DNA of 64,000 nt from Amycolatopsis azurea DSM 43854 (GTDB taxonomy: Bacteria; Actinomycetota; Actinomycetes; Mycobacteriales; Pseudonocardiaceae), in contig NZ_MUXN01000020.1 of NCBI RefSeq assembly GCF_001995215.1, positions 186,001 through 250,000 of the forward strand, in the 5' to 3' direction. Below are positions 48,271 through 56,115 of this stretch, one piece after another. Each line of letters starts with the position of its first letter. The first letter of the stretch is position 1. A program made the position numbers and the translations under genes. The notes under the pieces are model-generated. The model was given only the letters and a program-made list of their open reading frames with translations, was not told where the DNA came from and searched no databases.

Positions 48271-49776
48271 TCAGTCGGCGGTGGCCGCCTTGATGAACTT
48301 CGCGAGGTCCTTCGCCTGCCGTACCCGCGTCTCCTCGTGCACGTACATCATGTGCCCGGCCGGGTAGTACGCCGTGTCGATGTTCTCCCGCAGCTCCTCG
48401 GGGATCTGAAGCCGCGCGAGAACATGCTCCGAAGCGAAGTACGGCGTCGCGCCGTCGTAGTGACCGAAGGCGACGTGCACCCGGAGATGCGGATTCGCCC
48501 GCATCGCGGAAGCGAGTGAGTCCACAGAGGACACCGACCGGCCCTCGAAGTCGGAGTACGACCAGGCTTTGAAGACCTCCGTCGAGAGGATCTCGTACGG
48601 CAGGTCGTTCTCGTAGCCGAGTTCGTCGCGCACGTAGTGGTTGAGCCCGCCCGTGTAGGCGCCGATGATCCGCGAGATCGACGGGTCGTCGCTCATGTGC
48701 TCGCGGCCGCCGTCGGGCTCCCACGTGGTGAACCGGCCGTCCATCCGGCCGACGACGAGACCCTTGTCCCGCAACAGCTCGGTGAAGTACCGGACGTGCT
48801 CGATCCGCAGGTTGACCCGGTCCACATAGGACTCGCTCAGTCCAGTCAGGGAAGCGAGGGTCGCCACCGCCTCGGCGCGGTCCTGTGTGGACAGACGGGC
48901 GCCGCGCGCGAGGGCCCAGGGGAGCTCCTTGGCCGCGAAGTCCTCCGCGTCCGCGAGGACGTCGTCGAGCGGACGGTCGCCGTGCAGGCCGTGGTAGTGC
49001 GCGATGGCCGCGTACGTCGGCACGTAGAGCGAGTACGGCAGGTCGTTGCCCTCGGTGAACCGCAGCGTGCCCAGGTCCAGCACCGAGGAGATCAGCAGGA
49101 GCCCGTTCAGGTACATCCCGTGACGCTCTTGCAGATGCGACGCCAGCCCGGCCGCGCGGAGCGTGCCGTAGGACTCGCCGGCGAGGAACTTCGGCGAGAG
49201 CCAGCGCTTTTCCCGGGACACCCACAGCCGGATGACCTCGCCGATGGACTCGATGTCGGCGGCGAACCCGTGGTAGTCCTTGGCCTTCTCGCCGTCCACG
49301 GCGCGCGAGTAGCCGGTCGACACTGGGTCGATGAACACCAGGTCGCTGTGCGCCAGCAGGGTTTCCTGGTTGTCGGTCAGCCCGTAGGGCGGCGCGACCG
49401 GGTCGTCGACGTCGCCGGACAGCACGCGGCGCGGGCCGAGCAGGCCCATGTGCAGCCAGACGCTCGCCGAACCGGGCCCGCCGTTGAACGCGAAGGTCAC
49501 CGGGCGCTTGCCGGGTTCCGCGTCGTCGAGCGTGTAGGCGGTCACGAACACCTCGGCCTTGGCCTTGTGGCCTTCGGACTTCCCGTCGGTGACGACCTCC
49601 TTCCGCAGCACGAGCCGCCCGGTCCGGGCGGTGTAGGCGAGCTTGCGCCGCTTGAGCGTCAGCGTGTGCTTCGTGGTGACCAGGTCGTCGGTCGGCTCGA
49701 CCTTGGTTTCCGCCGACGGGGTGTCCTTCTCGTCGGCGGCCTTCGCGGTGTTCGATTCGGAATTGGTGTCCGGCAT
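48271..49776 (-). CDS. S10-family serine carboxypeptidase-like protein
   Basis: The 501-residue alpha/beta-hydrolase has the serine nucleophile in FLAGESYGTLRAAGL, a GGPGSASVWLHMGLLGPRRV oxyanion region and the catalytic Asp/His in HYDGATPYFAS and YPAGHMMYVHEE. No clear signal peptide is seen; the N-terminal 40 residues are acidic and disordered, so it may be cytoplasmic. It would trim C-terminal residues of peptides. It starts on the strand opposite the nfi gene 28 bp away. Confidence 0.87.
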   Translation of the reverse strand: MPDTNSESNTAKAADEKDTPSAETKVEPTDDLVTTKHTLTLKRRKLAYTARTGRLVLRKEVVTDGKSEGHKAKAEVFVTAYTLDDAEPGKRPVTFAFNGGPGSASVWLHMGLLGPRRVLSGDVDDPVAPPYGLTDNQETLLAHSDLVFIDPVSTGYSRAVDGEKAKDYHGFAADIESIGEVIRLWVSREKRWLSPKFLAGESYGTLRAAGLASHLQERHGMYLNGLLLISSVLDLGTLRFTEGNDLPYSLYVPTYAAIAHYHGLHGDRPLDDVLADAEDFAAKELPWALARGARLSTQDRAEAVATLASLTGLSESYVDRVNLRIEHVRYFTELLRDKGLVVGRMDGRFTTWEPDGGREHMSDDPSISRIIGAYTGGLNHYVRDELGYENDLPYEILSTEVFKAWSYSDFEGRSVSSVDSLASAMRANPHLRVHVAFGHYDGATPYFASEHVLARLQIPEELRENIDTAYYPAGHMMYVHEETRVRQAKDLAKFIKAATAD

Positions 49777-49804
49777 GCTCCCAACTTACTGGCAGTCTGT
49801 ACCG

Positions 49805-50485
49805 GTGGACATCGTCACGGCGCATGATCGCCCGAACACGCCCGGCCAGGCGATCGAGATCCAGGAAACCCTGCGTGGCCTGGTTGATCCCGAGGATCGC
49901 TGTCCACAAGAGATCGCCACGGTCACCGGCCTGGACGTCGCCTACGACGAGGGCAGCGGCCTGATCGCCGCCGCCGCTGTCACGCTCGAAATCGCCGGAT
50001 TCCGTGTCGTGGAAAAGCGCACCGTCGTTTCCGAGGTCTCGTTCCCGTATGAACCGGGCCTTTTCGCCTTCCGTGAGCTGCCTCCGCTTCTCGACGCCCT
50101 CCGCGCGCTCGATCACGTCCCGGATCTCCTGGTCTGCGACGGGCACGGGCTGGCGCACCCGCGCAGGTTCGGCCTGGCGTGCCACGTCGGGGTGGTCACC
50201 GGTCTGCCGTCCATCGGGGTGGGCAAGACCCGGTTCATCGGCGAGCACGACGAGCCCGGCGCGGAACGCGGCTCGCGGGCGCCGCTGCTGGACGACGGCG
50301 AGGTCATCGGTGCGGTCTTGCGTACCCAGGGCGGCGTGAAACCCGTTTACGTCTCCGTCGGCCACAAGATCTCGCTGGACAACGCGTGCCGCCAGGTGCT
50401 GCGGCTGTGCCCCGCGTTCCGGCAGCCGGAGACGACCCGGCACGCCGATCGCCTCTGCCGCGACGCGTTGAAGGAGGCGCTATGA
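49805..50485 (+). CDS. nfi: endonuclease V (deoxyinosine 3'-endonuclease)
   Basis: It nicks DNA (and in some species RNA) one base 3' of deaminated adenine (inosine). The 226-residue protein has the metal-binding GLDVAYD (Asp44), the wedge-region FPYEPGLFAFRELPPLL and LVCDGHGLAHPRRFG, with GVGKTRFIG. The GTG at 49805 is chosen because upstream sequence is antisense to the peptidase gene. Its stop overlaps the start of the uracil-DNA glycosylase gene (ATGA). Confidence 0.93.
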   Translation: MDIVTAHDRPNTPGQAIEIQETLRGLVDPEDRCPQEIATVTGLDVAYDEGSGLIAAAAVTLEIAGFRVVEKRTVVSEVSFPYEPGLFAFRELPPLLDALRALDHVPDLLVCDGHGLAHPRRFGLACHVGVVTGLPSIGVGKTRFIGEHDEPGAERGSRAPLLDDGEVIGAVLRTQGGVKPVYVSVGHKISLDNACRQVLRLCPAFRQPETTRHADRLCRDALKEAL

Positions 50486-51174
50486 AGTTCCGTTCTCTCG
50501 CCGAACTCGACGCCGAAGTCGTCGATTGCCGGGCCTGCCCGCGGCTGGTCGCGTGGCGCGAGGAGATCGCCCAGGTCAAACGCGCGGCCTTCGCCGGCGA
50601 GACCTATTGGGCCCGGCCGGTGCCCGGATTCGGCCCGCCCGACGCGTCGCTCGCCATCGTCGGCCTGGCTCCTTCGGCACACGGCGCGAACCGGACCGGA
50701 CGGATGTTCACCGGCGACCCCTCCGGTGACGTCCTGTTCAAGGCGCTTCACCGGATCGGTGTCGCTTCACAGCCGACGTCGACCCATATCGGTGACGGTC
50801 TCGAACTGCGGGGGACCCGGATGGTCGCCCCGGTGAGATGCGCGCCACCCGCCAACAAGCCCTTACCTGAGGAACGGGACACCTGCCGATCCTGGCTCGC
50901 GGCCGAACTCGGGTTGCTGAAGCCGACACTGAAGGCCGTCGTGGTGCTCGGCGCGTTCGGTTGGCAAGCACTGCTGCCGGTGCTCGCCGAGACGGGCTGG
51001 CCGGTGCCCGCGCCACGCCCGAAATTCGGTCACGGGGCCGAGGTGGGACTCGGCGACCTGCGCCTTTTCGGCTGTTACCACGTGTCGCAGCGCAATGTCC
51101 AGACCGGCAGGCTGACGCTTGACATGGTGTGCGACGTCCTGGCCTCCGCGACCTCGGTGGCCGGGCTGAACTGA
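50482..51174 (+). CDS. family-5 uracil-DNA glycosylase (UdgB type)
   Basis: The 230-residue Fe-S glycosylase removes uracil and hypoxanthine from DNA. Motif I reads GLAPSAHGANRTGRMFTGD; in place of the usual HPS motif is YHVSQRN. Cys16 and Cys19 (DCRACP) and later Cys residues (RCAPPANK, DTCRSW) fit the 4Fe-4S site. It is translationally coupled to nfi by ATGA. Both enzymes repair deaminated bases, so this pair is a dedicated unit. Confidence 0.9.
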   Translation: MKFRSLAELDAEVVDCRACPRLVAWREEIAQVKRAAFAGETYWARPVPGFGPPDASLAIVGLAPSAHGANRTGRMFTGDPSGDVLFKALHRIGVASQPTSTHIGDGLELRGTRMVAPVRCAPPANKPLPEERDTCRSWLAAELGLLKPTLKAVVVLGAFGWQALLPVLAETGWPVPAPRPKFGHGAEVGLGDLRLFGCYHVSQRNVQTGRLTLDMVCDVLASATSVAGLN

Positions 51175-51258
51175 ATCGGTGCGGAAACCGTGGCGACGCT
51201 GGTCACAGCGGGATGGGGTACACGAGCGATCTCAGCTGATGGGTGCGACTATAGAAAT

Positions 51259-52587
51259 ATGGCTGGTGTTAAGTCGGAACCGACACGGATCCTCGTCCTT
51301 GGTGGTGGGTACGTCGGGCTCTACACGGCGTACGGGCTGCAGAAGATGCTCCGGGCCAACGAAGCGTCCGTGACGGTCGTTGATCCGCAGCCGCACATGA
51401 CCTATGCCCCCTTCCTGCCCGAGGCGGCGGCCGGTGCGATCGAACCGCGGCACGTGGTCGTGCCGCTGAGGCGCGTGCTCAAGCGCTGCCACGTGCTCAC
51501 CGCGCGCGTGACGAAGATCGAGCACGAGCGCAAGGCCGTGACGGTCGAGGCCGCCGACGGGCACGTCGAGCAGCTGAACTACGACGTCCTCGTGGTCGCG
51601 CTCGGCGCCGTGGCGCGCATCCTGCCGATCCCGGGCCTGGTCGAGGAAGGCATCGCCTTCAAGACCATCGGCGAGGCGATCTACCTGCGCAACCACGTCA
51701 TGACGAAGCTGGACGAGGCTGCCAGCACGCTCGACCCCGAGCAGCGCAAGCGCCTACTGACGTTCACCGTCGTCGGCGGCGGGTTCGCCGGTATCGAGGC
51801 GCTCGCCGAACTCGAGGACATGACCCGCTTCGCGGTGGAGAACTACTACCCGAACCTCAAGGTCGAGGACATCCGCTGGGTGCTCGTCGAGGCGGCCGGG
51901 CGGATCCTCCCCGAGGTGCGCGAGACGCTCGGTGTGTACACCGTCGAGCAGCTCGAAAAGCGCGGCATCGAAGTCTATTTGTCGACAGCGGCGAAGTCGT
52001 TCGAGAACGGGCACGTCGTGCTCTCGGACGGCACCGAGTTCGACACCGACACGATCATCTGGACCGCCGGCGTGAAGGCGAACCCGGTGCTCGCCAGCTC
52101 GGACCTGCCGCTGGACAAGCGCGGCCGCGTCGAGGCCACCGCCGCGATGCAGGTCGTCGGGCACCCCGACGTCTGGACCGCCGGTGACAACGCCGCCGTG
52201 CCGGACCTGTCGCGTACCGAGCAGGACCCGACCGCGACCTGCCCGCCGAACGCGCAGCACGCCGTCCGTCAGGCGCGCCTGCTGTCGAAGAACATCATCA
52301 AGGTGATCCGCGGCGGCAAGCCGAAGGACTACTACCACAAGAACCTGGGCGCGGTGGCCAGCCTCGGCCTGCACAAGGGTGTCGCCGACGCGCTGAACCT
52401 GAAGATCAAGGGCTTCCCGGCCTGGCTCTTCCACCGCGCGTACCACCTCAAGGCGATGCCGACGTGGAACCGCAAGATCCGCATCCTGTTCGACTGGATG
52501 CTCGGTGGCCTGTTCCGGCGCGAGGTCATCTCGCTCGGCCAGATCAACAACCCGCGCGAGGAGTTCGACAGGCTGTCGAAGTCCTGA
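51259..52587 (+). CDS. ndh: type II NADH dehydrogenase
   Basis: This non-proton-pumping NADH:menaquinone oxidoreductase is peripheral to the membrane. The 442-residue flavoprotein has ILVLGGGYVGLYTAYGLQ (FAD), the NAD-binding TVVGGGFAGIEALAELED and the TIIWTAGVKANPVL segment. The C-terminal basic and amphipathic residues attach it to the membrane. ATG 51259 is chosen over an upstream in-frame ATG (51190) because the conserved FAD fold begins right after MAGVKSEPTR. It is followed by a palindrome. Confidence 0.95.
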   Translation: MAGVKSEPTRILVLGGGYVGLYTAYGLQKMLRANEASVTVVDPQPHMTYAPFLPEAAAGAIEPRHVVVPLRRVLKRCHVLTARVTKIEHERKAVTVEAADGHVEQLNYDVLVVALGAVARILPIPGLVEEGIAFKTIGEAIYLRNHVMTKLDEAASTLDPEQRKRLLTFTVVGGGFAGIEALAELEDMTRFAVENYYPNLKVEDIRWVLVEAAGRILPEVRETLGVYTVEQLEKRGIEVYLSTAAKSFENGHVVLSDGTEFDTDTIIWTAGVKANPVLASSDLPLDKRGRVEATAAMQVVGHPDVWTAGDNAAVPDLSRTEQDPTATCPPNAQHAVRQARLLSKNIIKVIRGGKPKDYYHKNLGAVASLGLHKGVADALNLKIKGFPAWLFHRAYHLKAMPTWNRKIRILFDWMLGGLFRREVISLGQINNPREEFDRLSKS

Positions 52588-52597
52588 GGCGGTAGCT

Positions 52598-52648
52598 CCG
52601 TGAAGGCCTCCTTCCCTACTTTCAGCGTGGGGAAGGAGGCCTTCACGG
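52598..52648. repeat. 19-bp perfect palindrome after ndh
   Basis: CCGTGAAGGCCTCCTTCCC (52598-52616) and its reverse complement (52630-52648), with a 13-nt loop, form a stable hairpin 10 bp past the ndh stop. The inner GAAGGCCTCCTTC is itself nearly palindromic. Probable terminator and dispersed element. Confidence 0.8.
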
Positions 52649-52664
52649 CGTTTAGGGTGTTTCG

Positions 52665-53156
52665 GTGCAGGCATTCCGGAGGTCCGTACCCGCTGTTCCG
52701 CTCGCCACCGGCCTGACCCCGGCCGAATTGGCGAAACACGTCTTGGACCGGATCGAGCGCGACAACGCGCACGCCCGTTCCCGGAAGAAGCGCTTCCGCT
52801 GGCGCGCCGTGTCGATCAGGCTTCTGCTGCTCGCGCTGTCGGCGATGTCCACGATCATCCTCGGATTGCAGAACCTCAACGGCTGGACCGGTGTCGCGTT
52901 CGCGCTCGTGGCCGTGACGACCGTGATCGGCGCGCTCGAACCCTTCTTCGCCTGGCGTTCCCTGTGGGTCCTGATGGAAGAGGTTCAATTCCGGCTCTAC
53001 CGGTTGCGCGACGAACTCAGCTTCTACATCGCGTCGACCCCGCCTGAGCAGGTCGATCCCCAGCTGATCACCGAGAAGTTCGAGGAGTACCAGGCCGTCT
53101 GGAACGAACTCGGGCTTCGCTGGCTCGAATATCGGCGTACTGAAGCGGCGGGCTGA
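52665..53156 (+). CDS. two-transmembrane DUF4231/SLATT-like protein
   Basis: The 163-residue protein has two hydrophobic helices (about residues 49-68 and 72-92). Basic and charged flanks lie on either side, with an amphipathic segment VLMEEVQFRLYRLRDELSFY after them. The layout resembles DUF4231 or SLATT proteins, which act as two-TM effectors in some signalling or defence systems. No nucleotidyltransferase or SLOG partner is next to it. It lies between ndh and the tRNA used by the element. The start is GTG at 52665. Confidence 0.65.
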   Translation: MQAFRRSVPAVPLATGLTPAELAKHVLDRIERDNAHARSRKKRFRWRAVSIRLLLLALSAMSTIILGLQNLNGWTGVAFALVAVTTVIGALEPFFAWRSLWVLMEEVQFRLYRLRDELSFYIASTPPEQVDPQLITEKFEEYQAVWNELGLRWLEYRRTEAAG

Positions 53157-53180
53157 GAGCCATCGCCTAGGCTTGCCTGT

Positions 53181-53254
53181 GCCCCGGTAGCCCAACTGGC
53201 AGAGGCAGTCGACTTAAAATCGACACAGTGCGGGTTCGATCCCCGTCCGGGGCA
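53181..53254 (+). tRNA. tRNA with UAA anticodon (Leu-like), short variable loop; element attachment site
   Basis: The 74-nt gene has a GCCCCGG/CCGGGGC acceptor, a 3-bp D-stem with an 11-nt loop, and anticodon stem GTCGA/TCGAC with loop CTTAAAA (anticodon TAA, codon UUA). The variable loop is only ACAGT, and the T-arm has TTCGATC. Discriminator A is followed by an encoded CCA (53255-53257). Normal tRNA-Leu has a long variable arm, which is absent here. The integrase stop is 11 bp past CCA. Confidence 0.8.
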
Positions 53255-53267
53255 CCATTCGCCCAGG

Positions 53268-54497
53268 TCAGGGCTCTGTCTGGTCTTGCTGGTCCTGACC
53301 GGCCCCCGGTTTACCCCCGGAATTGGCAGGATCTTCGTCATCCCACATGCCTTCCAGCGCGGTCGCGTTGTCCCGGGAGACCGTCGTCCTCCCCATGTAG
53401 ACGTCCTGAGTGATCGACGGCCGAGCGTGGCCGAGCTGATCGGCAATCTGCCTCGAACTGAGCTTCGCGTCGTCCAGGACTGTGGCCGCTGTCTTGCGGA
53501 AGACGTGCGACTTGACCCACGCGAAGTCCTCCGTGCCGCGTGCTTCCCGGAGATCCCGCCGGGTGTTCGAGGGATCGCGTAGCCCACCGAGCGTGTCCGG
53601 GAAGACCGGGGTGGCCGGGCCTCGCCCAGCTTCTTCGGCCAGACGACGACGCTCCCGAAGCACCGACACTGCCCACGAGGGGAGCGGCAGTGTTCGATCC
53701 CCGGACTCGGTCTTGAGCTTCTTCACCCGCCGCAACCCGACCTCCCGGATGCGGATCACCTTCCAGTCGATCGCGACCGTTCCGGCGTCAAGATCGACGT
53801 CCTCCCAGAAGGTCGCCAACGCCTCGCCGATCCGGACTCCGGTCGCCAGCATGAACCGCGTCAGGTCCGGCAGGTCTCGCGCGACGGCCTTTGGATCGGC
53901 TTCGAGCTGTTCGAGCCACTTGCGGCGCTCGGTCGACGACAAGGCGCGAGGCTTCTTGCGCTTCCCGCCTTCGATCCGTTCAAGTTCCCGGACCGGGTTC
54001 GATCCCAAGGCCCCTTGACGAACGGCGAAGCCGAGAACGCCACTCACCACGGCACGCGTCGTCCGCGCATGAGACGCACTGGTTTTCGCCTTGACCGCAG
54101 GGAGAAACGCATCCAGCCGGGGCACGGTCACCTCATGCAGCCGGAGATCACCGAGCGCGGGAAGCACGTGGTTCTTGAGCACACTTCGGTAATTGTCCAG
54201 GGTGCCGTGTGCTCGCTCTCCCGCTTCGACGCGCCCAGCCTGCCGTGTGATCCACCTGTCGGCGACCACGCTGAACTTCGTGTTGTGATCCATGTCGCCA
54301 CCTCCGGGCGCCTTCAGGGCTTCGCTGATCGCCTTTTTCAGCAGCCGTTCAGCCTTGGGACGAGTCGGGCCGGTGCGCTCAATGTCGTGCACCTTCCCGT
54401 CAAAGCCCCGGTAGCTCGCACGAGCCTTGACGCCGGTGGCCGTGTCGCTGAAACGGATCTTCCCGTGTGTCCCCACATCGAGAGGTGGCCGGGCCAT
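53268..54497 (-). CDS. int: tyrosine-type site-specific integrase
   Basis: The 409-residue integrase has the catalytic Arg222 (GVRIGEAL), Lys262, His331/Arg334 (HVFRKT), His357 (GHARP) and Tyr367 (DVYMGR), all in place. A SAM-like N-terminal core-binding domain is at about residues 75-165. It inserts and, with Xis, excises the element at the tRNA 3' end 11 bp away. ATG 54497 shares one base with the xis stop (TGATG). Confidence 0.96.
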   Translation of the reverse strand: MARPPLDVGTHGKIRFSDTATGVKARASYRGFDGKVHDIERTGPTRPKAERLLKKAISEALKAPGGGDMDHNTKFSVVADRWITRQAGRVEAGERAHGTLDNYRSVLKNHVLPALGDLRLHEVTVPRLDAFLPAVKAKTSASHARTTRAVVSGVLGFAVRQGALGSNPVRELERIEGGKRKKPRALSSTERRKWLEQLEADPKAVARDLPDLTRFMLATGVRIGEALATFWEDVDLDAGTVAIDWKVIRIREVGLRRVKKLKTESGDRTLPLPSWAVSVLRERRRLAEEAGRGPATPVFPDTLGGLRDPSNTRRDLREARGTEDFAWVKSHVFRKTAATVLDDAKLSSRQIADQLGHARPSITQDVYMGRTTVSRDNATALEGMWDDEDPANSGGKPGAGQDQQDQTEP

Positions 54498-54673
54498 CAC
54501 GCGCCCCCTTGTTCGGCGACCCAGGCATCGACGTCTTCGGGGCGGTAGCGGAGGTGCTTGCCGATGCGCTTGCCGACCGGGCCGTAGCCGGTGGTGCGCC
54601 ACCGGTAGAGAGTGCCGACAGGGACACTGAGATGGGTCGAGAGGTCTTCCACGGTCATGAGTGGCTTGTTCAT
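54497..54673 (-). CDS. xis: excisionase-like helix-turn-helix protein
   Basis: The 58-residue protein begins MNKPLMTVEDLSTHLSVPVG. The HTH motif is VPVGTLYRWRTTGYGPVGKR, with RYRPEDVDAWVAEQ, the MerR/AlpA-like excisionase pattern. It binds the attachment region and directs integrase to excise. It overlaps rep by ATGA on one side and int by one base on the other, so rep-xis-int is a single translation-coupled unit as in pSAM2. Confidence 0.9.
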   Translation of the reverse strand: MNKPLMTVEDLSTHLSVPVGTLYRWRTTGYGPVGKRIGKHLRYRPEDVDAWVAEQGGA

Positions 54674-56019
54674 GGTTGGCTCTCCTTTGCGAGCTTTTCC
54701 TTACGTTGCAGGCGTTTTCCTTCGTAGATCGCTTCAGCGATCTCGCGTTCTTCGGGATTGTTGTGGCCGTTTCCGGTGTAGTTCCAGTGGTTGACGACGG
54801 TCACGCTGTCCGGGCTGGCTCCGAGGGCTTCGAGCGTCGCGATTTGCTGGTGGGCGCGGCGGTCACTGCGCAGCGTGGTGAAGGTGACGGAGTAGCGCTG
54901 GGATTTGGTGAGGAAGTGGCCCCGGAAGCCGAGCATGTGCGCCCACTTCCTCAGGAACGCAAGGTCTTCGCTGGCTCCGAGCTCCCAGGCTGTGGCGATC
55001 ATGCGGCGGTGGTGCGGCAGGACGTCCAGGTGCTCGATCGCGCGTTCGGACCGGATAGGACGGTCGGGGACTTCGCTGGTACTGGTGCCCTTGGTGGCGT
55101 ACTTGGCGATGTATCCGGCCAGCGCGCGGTCACTGATCTCGCCGTCATCACCCTCGATCTGCGCGGCGTGTGCCGGGCGGATGGGGCGGATGTCGATCTG
55201 CTGGCCCCAGGTGAACACGTGTCCCGTGGTCTCGCCGTCGAGCAGGAGTTCACGGGACACGCAGGTGGTTTCAGCCGCCGCGCGGACGGCGTGCTCCATC
55301 AGCGTGCTATCGACCCAGGCTGGTGCGGGGTCGTGGGCACCCTCGGGGCCGTCGAGCCGGATCACCGCGTGGAAGTGGATCAGGCCACGCTTCTGGTACT
55401 CGGCGACCTTGGCGTAAGAAAGCCGGGCGTGGTCGGCGAACTCGCTGACCTTGAGCCCGGCCGCGCGGGCGATCTCCCGCCGAAGACGGATCGTGAAGCG
55501 GTGCCACAGGTCCCCGGTGTGGCCCTGCCAGAGGACCGCGCCCCGGTAGTCATAGCTCTCGGGGTCGATCGCGGTGCCGACGCGGGGATCGGCTTCGTGG
55601 TGGTATTCCCCGCATCCGCACGGGATTCGGCGGCCGGTGCGGCTGGTGCGACGGCCGTGGACGGCGCCGAAGCTCGGGGCGGTGAGGGTGACGAACAGGC
55701 GGGGCTTGTCCGCCACGATCTCCGGGATCGTCTTGCCGCCGGTCATTCCTGCGCGGATGAGGTGGAACGCGTCAGCGGCGTACCGGTCGGAACAAGCGGG
55801 GCACACGGACTCACGGCGATTGCCGCACGGGGCGTAGACGGTCCCGGCGTGGTGGTCGAGGGTACGGCCGGTGGCGCGGTCGGTGACGACGCGGTAGCCG
55901 GACAGGTGCACCGGCTGAAGGCATCCGCCCGTCGCGGTGACGCGGTCACGGACGTGGCTCATGTTGAGGTGGCGGGTGATGCGGGTAGCCAGTGAGGACC
56001 CGTCGTGCTCGGTGATCAT
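54670..56019 (-). CDS. rolling-circle replication initiator (RepSA-like)
   Basis: The 449-residue protein has the HUH-type metal site HFHAV (215-219), motif I LFVTLTAP (108-115) and the catalytic-Tyr region AGYIAKYATKG (Tyr303 or Tyr307). Cys residues (C65, C73PAC76, CGCGE) probably form a zinc-binding N-terminal part. It would nick the double-strand origin so the excised circle can replicate. Start ATG 56019; its leader is described separately. It overlaps xis. Confidence 0.9.
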   Translation of the reverse strand: MITEHDGSSLATRITRHLNMSHVRDRVTATGGCLQPVHLSGYRVVTDRATGRTLDHHAGTVYAPCGNRRESVCPACSDRYAADAFHLIRAGMTGGKTIPEIVADKPRLFVTLTAPSFGAVHGRRTSRTGRRIPCGCGEYHHEADPRVGTAIDPESYDYRGAVLWQGHTGDLWHRFTIRLRREIARAAGLKVSEFADHARLSYAKVAEYQKRGLIHFHAVIRLDGPEGAHDPAPAWVDSTLMEHAVRAAAETTCVSRELLLDGETTGHVFTWGQQIDIRPIRPAHAAQIEGDDGEISDRALAGYIAKYATKGTSTSEVPDRPIRSERAIEHLDVLPHHRRMIATAWELGASEDLAFLRKWAHMLGFRGHFLTKSQRYSVTFTTLRSDRRAHQQIATLEALGASPDSVTVVNHWNYTGNGHNNPEEREIAEAIYEGKRLQRKEKLAKESQP

Positions 56020-56050
56020 GGCTCTCCATTCGTGCGGGCACGAGAGAGCC

Positions 56051-56095
56051 GGGCAGACCCCAGCACGTTCACCGGGGGCTGCCCAGCGAACGTGC
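56051..56095 (-). promoter_or_regulatory. two mutually exclusive hairpins in the rep leader
   Basis: GGGCAG-A-CCCC (56051-56061) pairs with GGGGG-CTGCCC (56074-56084), a stem of about 10 bp. GCACGTTC (56063-56070) pairs with GAACGTGC (56088-56095), a perfect 8-bp stem. The two cannot form together. They lie 32-76 nt upstream of the rep start and could attenuate rep or mark its nick site. Confidence 0.5.
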
Positions 56096-56115
56096 GTGGT
56101 GCGGGAGGGGGCCGG

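Noticed and set aside
52665..53156. Complete CBASS-type defence operon
   Set aside because: The two-TM protein lacks an adjacent CD-NTase, SLOG or effector partner. Only the membrane protein is seen.
53183..53256. Calling the tRNA a nonsense suppressor because of the UAA triplet
   Set aside because: An anticodon UAA pairs with codon UUA, not with stop codon UAA, so no suppressor function follows.
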